This document shows positions 6,796-14,143 of a DNA stretch of 22,756 nucleotides, one piece after another. Origin of the DNA: Pseudomonadota bacterium. GTDB lineage: Bacteria > Pseudomonadota > Alphaproteobacteria > Rhizobiales > Xanthobacteraceae. The notes beneath the pieces are model-generated. The model was given only the letters and a program-made list of their open reading frames with translations, did no database searches and had not been told where the DNA came from. Where the stretch lies: contig JAEWHT010000148.1 in assembly GCA_023387695.1 (NCBI GenBank), forward strand, positions 1 to 22,756. Reading direction: 5' to 3'. The translations under genes and the position numbers were made by a program. How positions within the stretch are numbered: the stretch's first letter is position 1; each line of letters opens with the position of its first letter.

Positions 6796-6873
6796 GTCAT
6801 TGCGAGCGCAGCGAAGCAATCCAGAATCTTTCCGCGGAGGGACTCTGGATTGCTTCGCTACGCTCGCAATGAC
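6796..6873. repeat. Long hairpin dispersed repeat between convergent genes; likely bidirectional terminator
   Basis: The arms are GTCATTGCGAGCGCAGCGAA extended to 29 bases (6796-6824) and its complement (6845-6873), with one mismatch (C/T, which pairs as G-U or A-C depending on strand) and a 20-base loop. The text 'cgtcattgcgagcgcagcgaagcaatccag' is a repeat I recognise as very common between genes in Bradyrhizobium and relatives. It occupies nearly all of the gap between two convergent genes. Confidence 0.85.
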
Positions 6874-6879
6874 CGTGAG

Positions 6880-7179
6880 CTACTGCTTCTGCAACTTCGT
6901 CAGCGTGCTCGCGCCATCCGTATCGGTCGCAGTGTACGTCACCCTGTCGCCGGCATGGACGGAATCCAGCATCGCGGCGTCCTTGGCCTTGAACTGCTGG
7001 AGCGCGCCGGCGCCGCCGGCACTGCCGCCGACCGTGCCCTTCTGCGTCTGCTGGATCGAGATCGTGTTGGTGAGCCTATTGATGCCGGTGACCGTGCCGG
7101 TCAGGTCGTCAGCAAAGGCGCTGGATGCGAGCACTGTGATGGCTGCAGCGCCTGCGAGGATGAATTTTGCTGTTCCCAT
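6880..7179 (-). CDS. Small exported CusF/DUF1344-like protein
   Basis: This 99-residue protein has a signal peptide (residues 1-23, ending SSAFA). The ATG at 7179 has AGGAGG five bases upstream, so the longer frame is rejected. The mature part (DLTGTVTGINRLTNTISIQ ... VHAGDRVTYTATDTDG) has the pattern of small OB-fold periplasmic proteins of the DUF1344 or CusF type: a TGxVxxI strand, a second strand, then VxAGDxVxY. A glycine/alanine-rich insert lies near the middle. The copper ligands of CusF (His/Met/Trp) are absent, so copper binding is not supported. It stands alone on its strand between the hairpin repeat and the ABC operon end; 149 bases separate it from the next gene, where no feature was seen. 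Confidence 0.75.
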   Translation of the reverse strand: MGTAKFILAGAAAITVLASSAFADDLTGTVTGINRLTNTISIQQTQKGTVGGSAGGAGALQQFKAKDAAMLDSVHAGDRVTYTATDTDGASTLTKLQKQ

Positions 7180-7328
7180 CGAGTCCTCCTGTCGCCTAGG
7201 ATTCACAGGACAAGCCATCCTAGATCGATTTGGTTCCGGCTGATAGCGCGGCAAAGGTTAACGATCGCGTTGATATCGCGGGAACTTCTGTGAAAGCTGT
7301 CAGCAGGATTGACGTTATAAGGCCTGCG

Positions 7329-7943
7329 CTATTCCATTTCCTGCTGGATGACGCGGCCGAGCGCGAACAGGCGCTGGTCGATCGTGGTCGGAACCTCGCA
7401 GACGAAGCGCACCACCTTGCGGCGGTCTTCGAAAATGCGGGTCTCCCAGATCAACTGGTTGCTCATCGCGTCGACCTTGGTGTCGTCGCGCGGCGTCGCG
7501 TCCTGCACCGCCTGGAGCTGGATGGTCTCCTCGCGGATCTTGTCGGCGGCCTCACGCTGCTTGCGGCTGACGCGCTCGAGCCCGCTCATGACCTGAGAGC
7601 GCTGGGCGTTCAGCGTGTCGAACAGGCCGGCGAACAGCAGCTTGGCGTTGGTGGTCTTGTCGGCGGCTGAGGCGGCCAGAAATTCCTTCACCGACTTCTC
7701 TGCCTCGTCCAGCGGCGTCTTGCGCGCTGCGAGCTTGGAGACCAGCGCGCTGACCTTGCTGTCGTCCTTCCACTTGGTCTCGGCATCGTCGAGCGCAGGG
7801 CCGGCCCAGACCGCGGCGAGCGAGATCTCCGGCACCTTGGCCTGCGCGCATGGCCAGTTGGGATAGCGCGGATCTGCTGCGTGCGCGGCGGTGATCGAGA
7901 CCGCGAACGCAACGGCACCAAGCGCAAATGTCCGAACGCTCAT
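7329..7943 (-). CDS. Exported helical protein, last gene of the PQQ/lanthanide ABC operon
   Basis: This 204-residue protein has a signal peptide ending AAHA (residue 22). The mature part begins DPRYPNWPCAQAKVPEIS and is then almost wholly helical, rich in Ala, Lys, Asp and Glu, with a coiled-coil-like middle (about 60-150, including ERVSRKQREAADKIREE). Two cysteines, 32 and 182, lie near the ends and may form a disulfide. Its start overlaps the permease stop by four bases (ATGA), so it belongs to the same translationally coupled operon. By position it matches one of the exported proteins of the Methylobacterium lut cluster (perhaps LutG-like), but I could not confirm this by sequence. No enzyme motif was seen; a periplasmic partner of the transporter is the simplest inference. 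Confidence 0.8.
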   Translation of the reverse strand: MSVRTFALGAVAFAVSITAAHAADPRYPNWPCAQAKVPEISLAAVWAGPALDDAETKWKDDSKVSALVSKLAARKTPLDEAEKSVKEFLAASAADKTTNAKLLFAGLFDTLNAQRSQVMSGLERVSRKQREAADKIREETIQLQAVQDATPRDDTKVDAMSNQLIWETRIFEDRRKVVRFVCEVPTTIDQRLFALGRVIQQEME

Positions 7944-8788
7944 CCTTCGCCTCCCGCAGGCCCGCGCCGTGCCAGCCCGCGCGACGGATCATAGGCGAGA
8001 ATTGCGCCGATCATGAAGACGATTGTGCAGGTCGCGACCACCGCGAGCGAGATCCAGTTGACCTGTCCATACAGCGCAAACCGTATCAGCTCGACCGCAT
8101 GGGTGAACGGGTTGGCCTCGCAGACATAATAGAGATACGGGCTGCCCTCCTGCACCCGCCACAGCGGGTAGAGCGCGGAAGACGCAAAGAACATCGGGAA
8201 AATCACAAAATTCATGACGCCGGCAAAGTTCTCCAGCTGCTTGATGCCGGACGAAATCAGCATGCCGAGCGAGCCCAGCATCAACCCTGACAGGATCAGC
8301 GCCGGCAGCACGGTGAGATAACCGATCGGGGGTGGCGTGATATCCCAGAACCAGGCGATGATCAGGAACGCATAGACCTGGAGCAGCGACACCGCGGTGC
8401 CCGCGAGCAGCTTGCAGAACAGCAGGAAGCCGCGTGGCAGCGGGCTGACCAGCAGCGTGCGCATATTGCCCATCTCGCGGTCATAGACCATCGAGAGCGA
8501 GGACTGCATGCCGTTGAACAGCTGGATCATCGCCATCAGGCCCGGCGCGATGAAGACCTCATAGAGGATGTAGGTCTCATAAGGCGGGATGATGGAGATG
8601 CCAAGCACTTGCCGAAAGCCGGCGGCAAAGATGAACAGCCACACCAATGGCCGCACCAGTGCCGAGACGAAGCGTTCGCGCTGATGCAGGAAGCGCAAGC
8701 CTTCGCGCCAGACGATACCGGTCAGGCAGGTCATGTATTCGCTGGCCGAGAAGCCGCGCGGCACCTCGCGCGTGGTGATGCTGCTCAT
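7940..8788 (-). CDS. ABC-2 type permease, PQQ-dependent alcohol dehydrogenase system (LutF-like)
   Basis: This 282-residue inner-membrane protein has about six hydrophobic segments in the ABC-2 layout, from PLVWLFIFAAGFRQVLG through IMLSS-like turns to the final WISLAVVATCTIVFMIGAIL. The cytoplasmic part contains YDREMGNMRTLLVSPLPRGF, a conserved ABC-2 coupling-helix region, and the late PLYPLW-like stretch (SALYPLWRV) is also typical. It pairs with the ATPase gene just upstream (ATGA overlap at 8785-8788) and overlaps the next gene by four bases. ABC-2 permeases are usually exporters, yet this one is operonic with two periplasmic proteins, one a binding protein. In Methylobacterium the equivalent (LutF) is required for lanthanide uptake; the assignment here is by operon content. 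Confidence 0.9.
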   Translation of the reverse strand: MSSITTREVPRGFSASEYMTCLTGIVWREGLRFLHQRERFVSALVRPLVWLFIFAAGFRQVLGISIIPPYETYILYEVFIAPGLMAMIQLFNGMQSSLSMVYDREMGNMRTLLVSPLPRGFLLFCKLLAGTAVSLLQVYAFLIIAWFWDITPPPIGYLTVLPALILSGLMLGSLGMLISSGIKQLENFAGVMNFVIFPMFFASSALYPLWRVQEGSPYLYYVCEANPFTHAVELIRFALYGQVNWISLAVVATCTIVFMIGAILAYDPSRGLARRGPAGGEG

Positions 8789-9591
8789 GCGCCGCCTCCC
8801 GGCATCACTTGCGCGCCGGTCAGGCGCATGAAGGCGGTGTTGACGTCGTGCGCGCCGGCTTCAGAAATGACGCGGCCCATCGGACCCTGCGCCAGCACTT
8901 TGCCCTGGTGCAGCACCACGAGGTCGTCGCCGGCCATGATCTCGTCGAACAGATGCGTGGCCCAGAGCACGCCGATGCCTTGTTCGGTGACGAGCTGGCG
9001 GACATGGCTGATGATGTCGGCGCGCGCCTTGACGTCGAGCCCGACGGTCGGCTCGTCCAGCAGCAACAGTCGCGGCTTGTGCAGCAATGCGCGGGCGATC
9101 TCCAGCCGCCGCATCTGGCCGCCGGAGAGATCGCGCACCTTGCTGCCGGCGCGCTCAGTGAGCCCGATGCGCGTGAGCAGCTCGGCGCTGCGCGCAGCGG
9201 CCTCGCGGCGGCTGATGCCATGAAGGGCGGCGTGATAGAGCAGGTTCTGCGTCAGCGACAGATCGAGATCGAGCGTCCGCGGCTGGAATACGACGCCGAG
9301 CAGCCGCAGCGCCTCGCCGGGCGTGCGGCTGACGTCATGGCCGAAAATACCGACGCGGCCGGTCTGAATGCCGAACAGCCGCGTGATCAGCGAGAACAGC
9401 GTGCTCTTGCCGGCGCCGTTGAGCCCGAGCAGCGCGGTGAAGCTCGCAGGCTGCACGTTGAAGGACACGTCGATCAGCGCCTTGCGCGGGCCATAGGAAT
9501 GGCTGACGCCGTCGATCGACAGCGCCGGCACCGCAGCCGGATCAGGCTTCGACGTATCACGCGGTTCGGCGATGGGGGCGGGGCTCGTCAT
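8785..9591 (-). CDS. ABC ATP-binding protein, PQQ-dependent alcohol dehydrogenase system (LutE-like)
   Basis: This 268-residue cytoplasmic ATPase has Walker A GLNGAGKST (56-64), Q-loop VVFQPRTLDLDLSL (about 100-113), signature LSGGQMRRLEIARAL (155-169), Walker B LLLLDEPTVGLD (175-186), and switch histidine in WATHLFDE. All key residues are present. The FQPRTLDLDLSL stretch and GLNGAGKST resemble the NodI/DrrA-type ATPases that drive ABC-2 permeases, in line with the next gene. The first 25 residues are a Pro/Asp-rich extension without structure. It overlaps the beta-propeller gene upstream and the permease gene downstream by ATGA. By family and context it is the ATPase of the PQQ-alcohol-dehydrogenase-linked transporter, LutE-like in the Methylobacterium naming. 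Confidence 0.92.
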   Translation of the reverse strand: MTSPAPIAEPRDTSKPDPAAVPALSIDGVSHSYGPRKALIDVSFNVQPASFTALLGLNGAGKSTLFSLITRLFGIQTGRVGIFGHDVSRTPGEALRLLGVVFQPRTLDLDLSLTQNLLYHAALHGISRREAAARSAELLTRIGLTERAGSKVRDLSGGQMRRLEIARALLHKPRLLLLDEPTVGLDVKARADIISHVRQLVTEQGIGVLWATHLFDEIMAGDDLVVLHQGKVLAQGPMGRVISEAGAHDVNTAFMRLTGAQVMPGGGA

Positions 9592-10559
9592 GGCGCGATC
9601 GTGATGCCCCAGGGCAGTTCGCCCACCTGAATGGTCTTGATCACCTTCTGAGCGGCGACGTCGATGACCGAGATATCGTTGGAGACGCCGTTGGTGGTGA
9701 GGAGATATTTTTCATCCGGCGTGAACGCCATGTGCCAGACGCGCTGGCCGACCAGGAGATATTTCGTCACCTTGCGCGTGGCGGTGTCGACTATGGCGAC
9801 ACGGTTCGCAGGACCAAGCGCGACGAAGGCGGTCTTGTCGTCCTTGGTCATGCCGATGCCGACCGGCTGGATCGCCTCCTTCCGCAGGCCCGGGATCTCA
9901 AAGGTGACCTTGCCGATCACCTGGTGCTTGGCGGGATCGACGATTGACACCGTGCCGCCGATCTCGGAGGAGACCCATAGTTCGGACGCATCGTGCTTGA
10001 ACTCGGCGAAGCGCGGCCGTGGATCGACCAGCACGTTGGCGACGATCTGGCGCGACGCCGTGTCGATGAAATGCGCCATGTTGGTGGTTTCGGACGTGTT
10101 GATCAGGGTCTTGCCATCCGGGCTGATGGTCATGCCCTCGGGCTCGACGCCGACCTGGATGTCGCCGAGACGGGCGCGCTTCTCGAGGTCGATCACGGTG
10201 ACCGTATTGTCGTTCTCGTTGGCGACATAGAGCGTCTTGCCGCTGGCATCCTGGGTAAACAATTCGGGGTCGGGGCCGGAGGGCAGGGTGTCGACGATCG
10301 CTTGCGTCTTGGCATCGATCATCTGGATGGTGTCGTCGTCGCCGACCGCGACCATCACGAACTTGCCGTCACGCGTGAACTCGATGCCGCGCGGACGCTG
10401 GCCGACCTTGATGGTCTTGGTCACGGTCCAGTTGTCGGTGTCGATCACCGACACCGTATTGCTTTTCTCGTTCGAGACATAAGCGATGAAGGCATGCGCG
10501 GGCGCCGCCGCCAGCACCAGTCCGGACAGCAATCCCGCACGCAACATCCTGGCTCTCAT
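9588..10559 (-). CDS. PQQ-dependent catabolism-associated YVTN beta-propeller protein (LutD-like)
   Basis: This 323-residue periplasmic protein has a signal peptide ending APAHA. The mature chain is made of about seven propeller repeats of the type YVSNEKSNTVSVIDTDNW, YVANENDNTVTVIDLEKR and TTNGVSNDISVIDVAAQK, each with the xVxVID strand and a following PRG/PEG/PWG turn. Such YVTN propellers bind partners or ligands and usually have no catalytic site. The chosen ATG (10559) overlaps the upstream binding-protein stop (ATGA), so the much longer open frame is not used. An ATG at 10571 is a less likely alternative. Sitting between a binding protein and an ABC ATPase gene, it is probably a periplasmic accessory of that transporter; it matches LutD-like proteins of lanthanide-uptake clusters. 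Confidence 0.9.
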   Translation of the reverse strand: MRARMLRAGLLSGLVLAAAPAHAFIAYVSNEKSNTVSVIDTDNWTVTKTIKVGQRPRGIEFTRDGKFVMVAVGDDDTIQMIDAKTQAIVDTLPSGPDPELFTQDASGKTLYVANENDNTVTVIDLEKRARLGDIQVGVEPEGMTISPDGKTLINTSETTNMAHFIDTASRQIVANVLVDPRPRFAEFKHDASELWVSSEIGGTVSIVDPAKHQVIGKVTFEIPGLRKEAIQPVGIGMTKDDKTAFVALGPANRVAIVDTATRKVTKYLLVGQRVWHMAFTPDEKYLLTTNGVSNDISVIDVAAQKVIKTIQVGELPWGITIAP

Positions 10560-11737
10560 TTCAGCTTGCATTTGCTCTCCGGGCGATCGTAGCCGAGCGT
10601 GTCGAGCTCGGAGACCTGGTGCAGAAATCCTTCCTGCGGCGACACCGACACCACCATGCGGCCGTCGACCAGCAGGATCGGCTGGCGCAGCTGAAGATTC
10701 CAGTCGCGCAAGGTGAGCCGGGTGCCCTTGAAGGCGGCGACCTCGAAGTTCGGCCCCTTGATGAAGTCGGTGACCTTTTTGACGTCGCCGGAATTGGTGC
10801 GCGAGGCGGCCTCGCCAATCATGCGCACGGCGGTCCATGCCTGCATATCGAGCGGGGTCATGCGCCGGGAATTCAGCTTCATGAAGCGGTTCTGCATCTG
10901 CGTCGCGCCCCATTGATCCTGCGCGGCGTCCCAGCTGCGCGGCACGAGGCCAGCCGAGCCCGCGACAGGACGCGGATCCCAGGTGCGATAGGGCAGGTAG
11001 GCTCCGAACACTTCGCTTTCATCGGCGGCGATCAGAACGTCGTAAGCAGGTGCCTGTTGCGTGAACACCGGCATCTGGCGCTGGATCAACGTCACGCCGC
11101 TGTCAGTCCGGCGCGCGCCGCCCTTGTCCTCGAAGGTCCGCTCCTCGACGATCTTGGCGCCGAAACGTTTGGCCGCACGCCTCAGCGCATCGGCGTAGAG
11201 CTTGTCCTCGTCGTGCGAGCCGACGACCAGCAGCCAGCGTGACCACTTCTTCCACACCAGATATTGGCCAAGCGCATCCGCCAGCATCGACCGTGTCGGC
11301 GCGGTGTGAACCACATTGGCGCGGCAATCCTCCTCGCGCAGCCGTTCGTCGATCGCGCCGGCGTTGAACAGCAGCGTGCCGCGGTCACGCAAGGCGTCGG
11401 CGACTTTCAGCAGGGCGTCGGCCGGCAGGTCGGCGACGATGAAGCCGTTGTGTTCGGCAAGCGCGGTCGCCGCCTGAACGACGTCCTCGCCTTCCTTGAT
11501 CCGTCGCTCCTCTAGCGTGAAATGCTGGCCCGTGAATTTTCCGGTGGTGTTGTTGTCCTCGATTGCGAGTCTTGCGCCGGCCGTGCCGTCATTCTCCGCG
11601 GGCTGATCGACCAGCGACAGCGTCGATCTGGTGCCGGCGACACCGAGATAGCCGACGCCGATCGTGACCGGGTCGGCCGCCAGCGCTTGCGCTGCTGCCA
11701 GACACAGGCCGATCGGGCCGAGCAACCATCGGATCAT
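10556..11737 (-). CDS. ABC substrate-binding protein, PQQ-dependent alcohol dehydrogenase system (LutA-like)
   Basis: This 393-residue periplasmic protein has a signal peptide ending AAQALAA. The ATG at 11737 has AGGAGGA upstream, deciding against the 77-residue longer frame. The mature part (DPVTIGVGYLGVAG, then GARLAIEDNNTTGKF) has the type I periplasmic fold of branched-chain amino-acid receptors; WLLVVGSHDEDKLYADALRR and AKRFGAKIVEERTF mark the second lobe. This is the family found with PQQ-dependent alcohol dehydrogenase ABC systems. Two cysteines are visible: one in EEDCRANVVH and one four residues from the C-terminus. It is the first gene of a five-gene operon and the likely equivalent of LutA. 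Ligand unknown: a lanthanide complex is the favoured guess from the neighbourhood. Confidence 0.9.
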   Translation of the reverse strand: MIRWLLGPIGLCLAAAQALAADPVTIGVGYLGVAGTRSTLSLVDQPAENDGTAGARLAIEDNNTTGKFTGQHFTLEERRIKEGEDVVQAATALAEHNGFIVADLPADALLKVADALRDRGTLLFNAGAIDERLREEDCRANVVHTAPTRSMLADALGQYLVWKKWSRWLLVVGSHDEDKLYADALRRAAKRFGAKIVEERTFEDKGGARRTDSGVTLIQRQMPVFTQQAPAYDVLIAADESEVFGAYLPYRTWDPRPVAGSAGLVPRSWDAAQDQWGATQMQNRFMKLNSRRMTPLDMQAWTAVRMIGEAASRTNSGDVKKVTDFIKGPNFEVAAFKGTRLTLRDWNLQLRQPILLVDGRMVVSVSPQEGFLHQVSELDTLGYDRPESKCKLK

Positions 11738-11864
11738 GCTTCCTCCTGACGATCTCCCCGGCTTGACCGCCAGTGGAGAATTGTTTCTCTTCAAGCATGA
11801 CCGATTTGGCAGGGCTTGCAACCCCGCAATTGGTCGTCGCGACACCACGGGCGGAATCACGATC
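11738..11864. promoter_or_regulatory. Divergent promoter region with GAGAA-TTGT-TTCTC inverted repeat
   Basis: The 127 bases between the binding-protein gene and the divergent DUF3280-like gene must contain both promoters. A perfect 5-bp inverted repeat GAGAATTGTTTCTC (11776-11789) lies 39 bases from the minus-strand start and is a possible operator. A TTGACC hexamer at 11763 could be a plus-strand -35 but has no good -10 partner. Confidence 0.35.
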
Positions 11865-12368
11865 ATGCGAGCGCTGATATGTTTCGCGGCTTTGCTGCTG
11901 ATGGGGTCGCCGGCGTTCGCCGATCCGCCGAAGCTCGCAATCTTCGATTTCGAGCTGATCGACACCAGCCTGCCCGGCGAGTTCTATGGCTCGAAACCGG
12001 AGGAGGCGCGGCTCGCGCATATCAGCGACCAGCTCCGCAAGGAACTGGCTGAATCAGGCCGGTTCCAGGTGCTCGACATCGCGCCGGTGAGGGACGCGGC
12101 CCGCCACAGCAATCTGCAGGCCTGCGGCGGCTGCGACCTCAAGCTTGCCGGGCAATTGGGCGCGGACCTCGAGATCACCGGCATGGTGCAGAAGGTCTCG
12201 AACCTGATCATCAATCTGAACATCTATCTGCGCGACGTGAAGACCGGCCAGATGATCGCGGCTGCAAGCGCCGACATGCGCGGCAATACCGATGAATCCT
12301 GGTCGCGCACGATGAGCTATCTGATCCGCAATCGCCTGCTGGCGCCGAATTACGGCAAACCGGAGTAG
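11865..12368 (+). CDS. Secreted DUF3280/DUF2380-like protein with CGGC motif
   Basis: This 167-residue exported protein has a signal peptide ending SPAFA (residue 19). It starts PPKLAIFDFELIDTSLPGE and has an alternating alpha/beta pattern, with strands LAIFDFEL, FQVLDIA and LEITGMVQKV and a helix LAHISDQLRKELAES. This resembles the N-terminal fold of TolB/CsgG-like periplasmic proteins and the DUF3280 or DUF2380 families; I cannot separate the two by eye. Cys87-Gly-Gly-Cys90 in LQACGGCDLKL could be a disulfide/redox site or metal ligand. The ribosome binding site is weak, so the ATG at 11865 is chosen because of the signal peptide. Divergent from the LutA-like operon and followed by a strong terminator. 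Role unknown, presumably periplasmic. Confidence 0.82.
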   Translation: MRALICFAALLLMGSPAFADPPKLAIFDFELIDTSLPGEFYGSKPEEARLAHISDQLRKELAESGRFQVLDIAPVRDAARHSNLQACGGCDLKLAGQLGADLEITGMVQKVSNLIINLNIYLRDVKTGQMIAAASADMRGNTDESWSRTMSYLIRNRLLAPNYGKPE

Positions 12369-12373
12369 ATTTC

Positions 12374-12408
12374 TTTCTTACCCTCCCCCTCCAGGGGAGG
12401 GTAAGAAA
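12374..12408. terminator. Bidirectional hairpin terminator, 15-bp perfect stem
   Basis: TTTCTTACCCTCCCC (12374-12388), loop CTCCA, GGGGAGGGTAAGAAA (12394-12408) form a perfect stem. It has A-rich sequence on one flank and T-rich on the other, as expected for a terminator that works on both strands. It fills the 44-base gap between the convergent genes ending at 12368 (+) and 12413 (-). Confidence 0.85.
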
Positions 12409-12412
12409 AATC

Positions 12413-13258
12413 TCACCCCTTCAGCTTCTCCGCATGCCAGTGCAGATGATCGCCCATGAACGTGGAGATGAAGTAGTAGCTGTGGTCGTATCCCGGCTGG
12501 CGCCGCAGTGTCAGTGGGATGTTGGCCTTGTTGCAGGCGGCCTGCAGCAGTTCGGGCTTGAGTTGTTCTTTCAGGAAATTGTCGGCATCGCCGACGTCGA
12601 CGAGAAAGCTTGAGAACTTCGCGCCGTCCTCGATCAGTGCCACCGTGTCATGGCTGCGCCAGGCATCCTTGTTCGGCCCGAGATAGCCGGTCAGCGCCTT
12701 GATGCCCCAGGGCACCTGTGACGGCGCGACGATCGGGGCGAAAGCGCTGGCCGCGCGATAGCGGTGCGGGTTGCGCAGCGCCACGGTCAGCGCGCCGTGG
12801 CCGCCCATGGAATGGCCCATCACGGATTGCCGCTTGGCATCGACGGGAAAATTTCCCGCCACAAGTTTGGGCAGTTCGTCGGTGACATAGGTCCACATGC
12901 GGTAATTGCGCGCAAACGGCGCTTCGGTCGCATCGACATAGAAGCCGGCGCCCAGGCCGAAATCATAGGCGTTGTTGGCATCGCCGGGCACGTCGGGCCC
13001 GCGCGGTGAGGTGTCAGGGGCGACGAAGATCAGGCCGAGCTCGGCACAGGCTTTGCGGAATTCGCCCTTCTCGGTGACGTTGGCATGGGTGCAGGTGAGG
13101 CCGGAGAGATACCAGACCACGGGCAGCTTGGCGCCTTCGGCATGCGGGGGAACGTACACTGAGAAAACCATGTCCGTTCCGGTCGCCGCGCTTGCATGGC
13201 GATACACGCCCTGCACGCCGCCATAGGATCTGTTGGTCGAGACAGTCTGGATCGTCAT
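12413..13258 (-). CDS. fghA: S-formylglutathione hydrolase
   Basis: This 281-residue cytoplasmic esterase (D family) hydrolyses S-formylglutathione to formate and glutathione, the second step of glutathione-dependent formaldehyde oxidation. The catalytic triad is visible: Ser150 in GHSMGG, Asp226 in DVGDADNFL and His259 in GYDHSYYF. The oxyanion region YLSGLTCT (50-57) and the APDTSPRG segment (80-87) are typical, and the length is the family norm of about 280. Start ATG 13258, with a GGAG further upstream. It lies 72 bases downstream of the response regulator gene on the same strand. Its partner enzyme, S-(hydroxymethyl)glutathione dehydrogenase, is not in the window. The context, next to quinoprotein alcohol-oxidation genes, fits removal of formaldehyde made from methanol. 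Confidence 0.97.
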   Translation of the reverse strand: MTIQTVSTNRSYGGVQGVYRHASAATGTDMVFSVYVPPHAEGAKLPVVWYLSGLTCTHANVTEKGEFRKACAELGLIFVAPDTSPRGPDVPGDANNAYDFGLGAGFYVDATEAPFARNYRMWTYVTDELPKLVAGNFPVDAKRQSVMGHSMGGHGALTVALRNPHRYRAASAFAPIVAPSQVPWGIKALTGYLGPNKDAWRSHDTVALIEDGAKFSSFLVDVGDADNFLKEQLKPELLQAACNKANIPLTLRRQPGYDHSYYFISTFMGDHLHWHAEKLKG

Positions 13259-13330
13259 GCCTGAGTGCTCCGTGGCATCTCACCACATCGAGAATGCAAT
13301 ACGTGTGTGACCGAATTTTGTGGCGCGCTT

Positions 13331-13951
13331 TTACGCCACGCCGCTGTCGATCGCCAGCCGCACCAGTTCGACCGAGGTCTTGACCCCGAGCTTCTGGCGC
13401 ATGATCGAGGAGGTGTTCGCGACCGTCTTGTAGGACGACTGCACCAGCCAGGCGATCTCGGACAGGCTCTTTCCGGCGCTGAGCAGCCGCAGGATCTCCA
13501 TCTCGCGTGCGTTCAGCTTCGACAGCGGACTCTGCGCCAGCGTCGGCCCTGCGAAGGCGATGCTGCGCGCGATTGCGCTCGGCAAGTAAGTGCCACCGCT
13601 GCCGACGGTGCGGATGGCTTCGACGAGATCGTCGGGGTCGCCGGTCTTGGAGACGTAGCCCTTGGCGCCGCATTCGATCGCGCGGGCGGCGAAGGCCGGG
13701 TCGTCGTTCATGCTGAACATGATGATGCGGGCATCAGCCGCGCGCTCGAGGATGCGGCGCGCGAGCTCGAAGCCGGAAACGGTCGGCAGGTTGATATCGA
13801 TGACGCAGAGGTCCGGGCGCTCGACGATGAAGATGCTCTCGCCGTCCTCGGCGTCGGCAGCCTCCAAAATCTCGATCTCGCCTTCGTCGGCCAGCACGGC
13901 ACGGCAGCCGGAGGCGACAATGGGATGATCGTCGACGATCAGAATGCGCAT
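13331..13951 (-). CDS. NarL/LuxR-family response regulator
   Basis: This 206-residue two-component regulator has a receiver domain (1-120) with acidic residues Asp7-Asp8, phosphoacceptor Asp52 (CVIDINLP), Ser80 and Lys102 (GYVSKTGDP). A LuxR-type helix-turn-helix follows (about 146-190: LNAREMEILRLLSAGKSLSEIA, then TVANTSSIMRQKLGV). The GKSLSEIAWLVQSSYKTVANTSS region departs slightly from the usual TVKxHxxxI recognition pattern, with ANTSS in place of KTHVS. Start ATG 13951, preceded by GGGGAA at good spacing, in place of a longer frame. It is divergent from its probable kinase (14144-15502) and lies upstream of fghA. The neighbourhood resembles Paracoccus FlhR/FlhS, which control formaldehyde and methanol oxidation; homology to FlhR is an inference from context. 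Confidence 0.93.
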   Translation of the reverse strand: MRILIVDDHPIVASGCRAVLADEGEIEILEAADAEDGESIFIVERPDLCVIDINLPTVSGFELARRILERAADARIIMFSMNDDPAFAARAIECGAKGYVSKTGDPDDLVEAIRTVGSGGTYLPSAIARSIAFAGPTLAQSPLSKLNAREMEILRLLSAGKSLSEIAWLVQSSYKTVANTSSIMRQKLGVKTSVELVRLAIDSGVA

Positions 13952-14143
13952 AGGCGTTCCCCGCGACAGCGCCGGACTCATTGTTTCGCGCCACATGATA
14001 CCGAACGAGAAAGCGTGTCTCATGTCGGGTCATGCAACCCGGCCGGGATTGCTGTACGCTTCCGATTAGATATCGGGCGCTTCGGCTCTGTCAACGCTAT
14101 CGGACGGGTGCGGGCGACCCTTGATGGGGCACGGGCGAAAGCA
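13952..14143. promoter_or_regulatory. Divergent regulator/kinase promoter region with inverted repeats
   Basis: These 192 bases separate the response regulator and histidine kinase genes. Two inverted repeats are visible: CGGGT-CATGCA-ACCCG (14026-14041) and CCGAT-TAGAT-ATCGG (14062-14076). The second, with its flanks (TTCCGA...TCGGGC), resembles the TTCCCGA-n5-TCGGGAA element upstream of the TonB receptor at 15545-15563. Operator role is inference. Confidence 0.4.

Noticed and set aside
6880..7179. Lanmodulin candidate
   Set aside because: Small and exported, but it has no EF-hand loops; pattern fits a DUF1344/CusF-like OB fold, and copper ligands are missing too.
9588..10913. Beta-propeller gene extended to 441 residues
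   Set aside because: The first 118 residues lie inside the binding-protein gene and precede the signal peptide; the ATGA overlap marks the true start at 10559.
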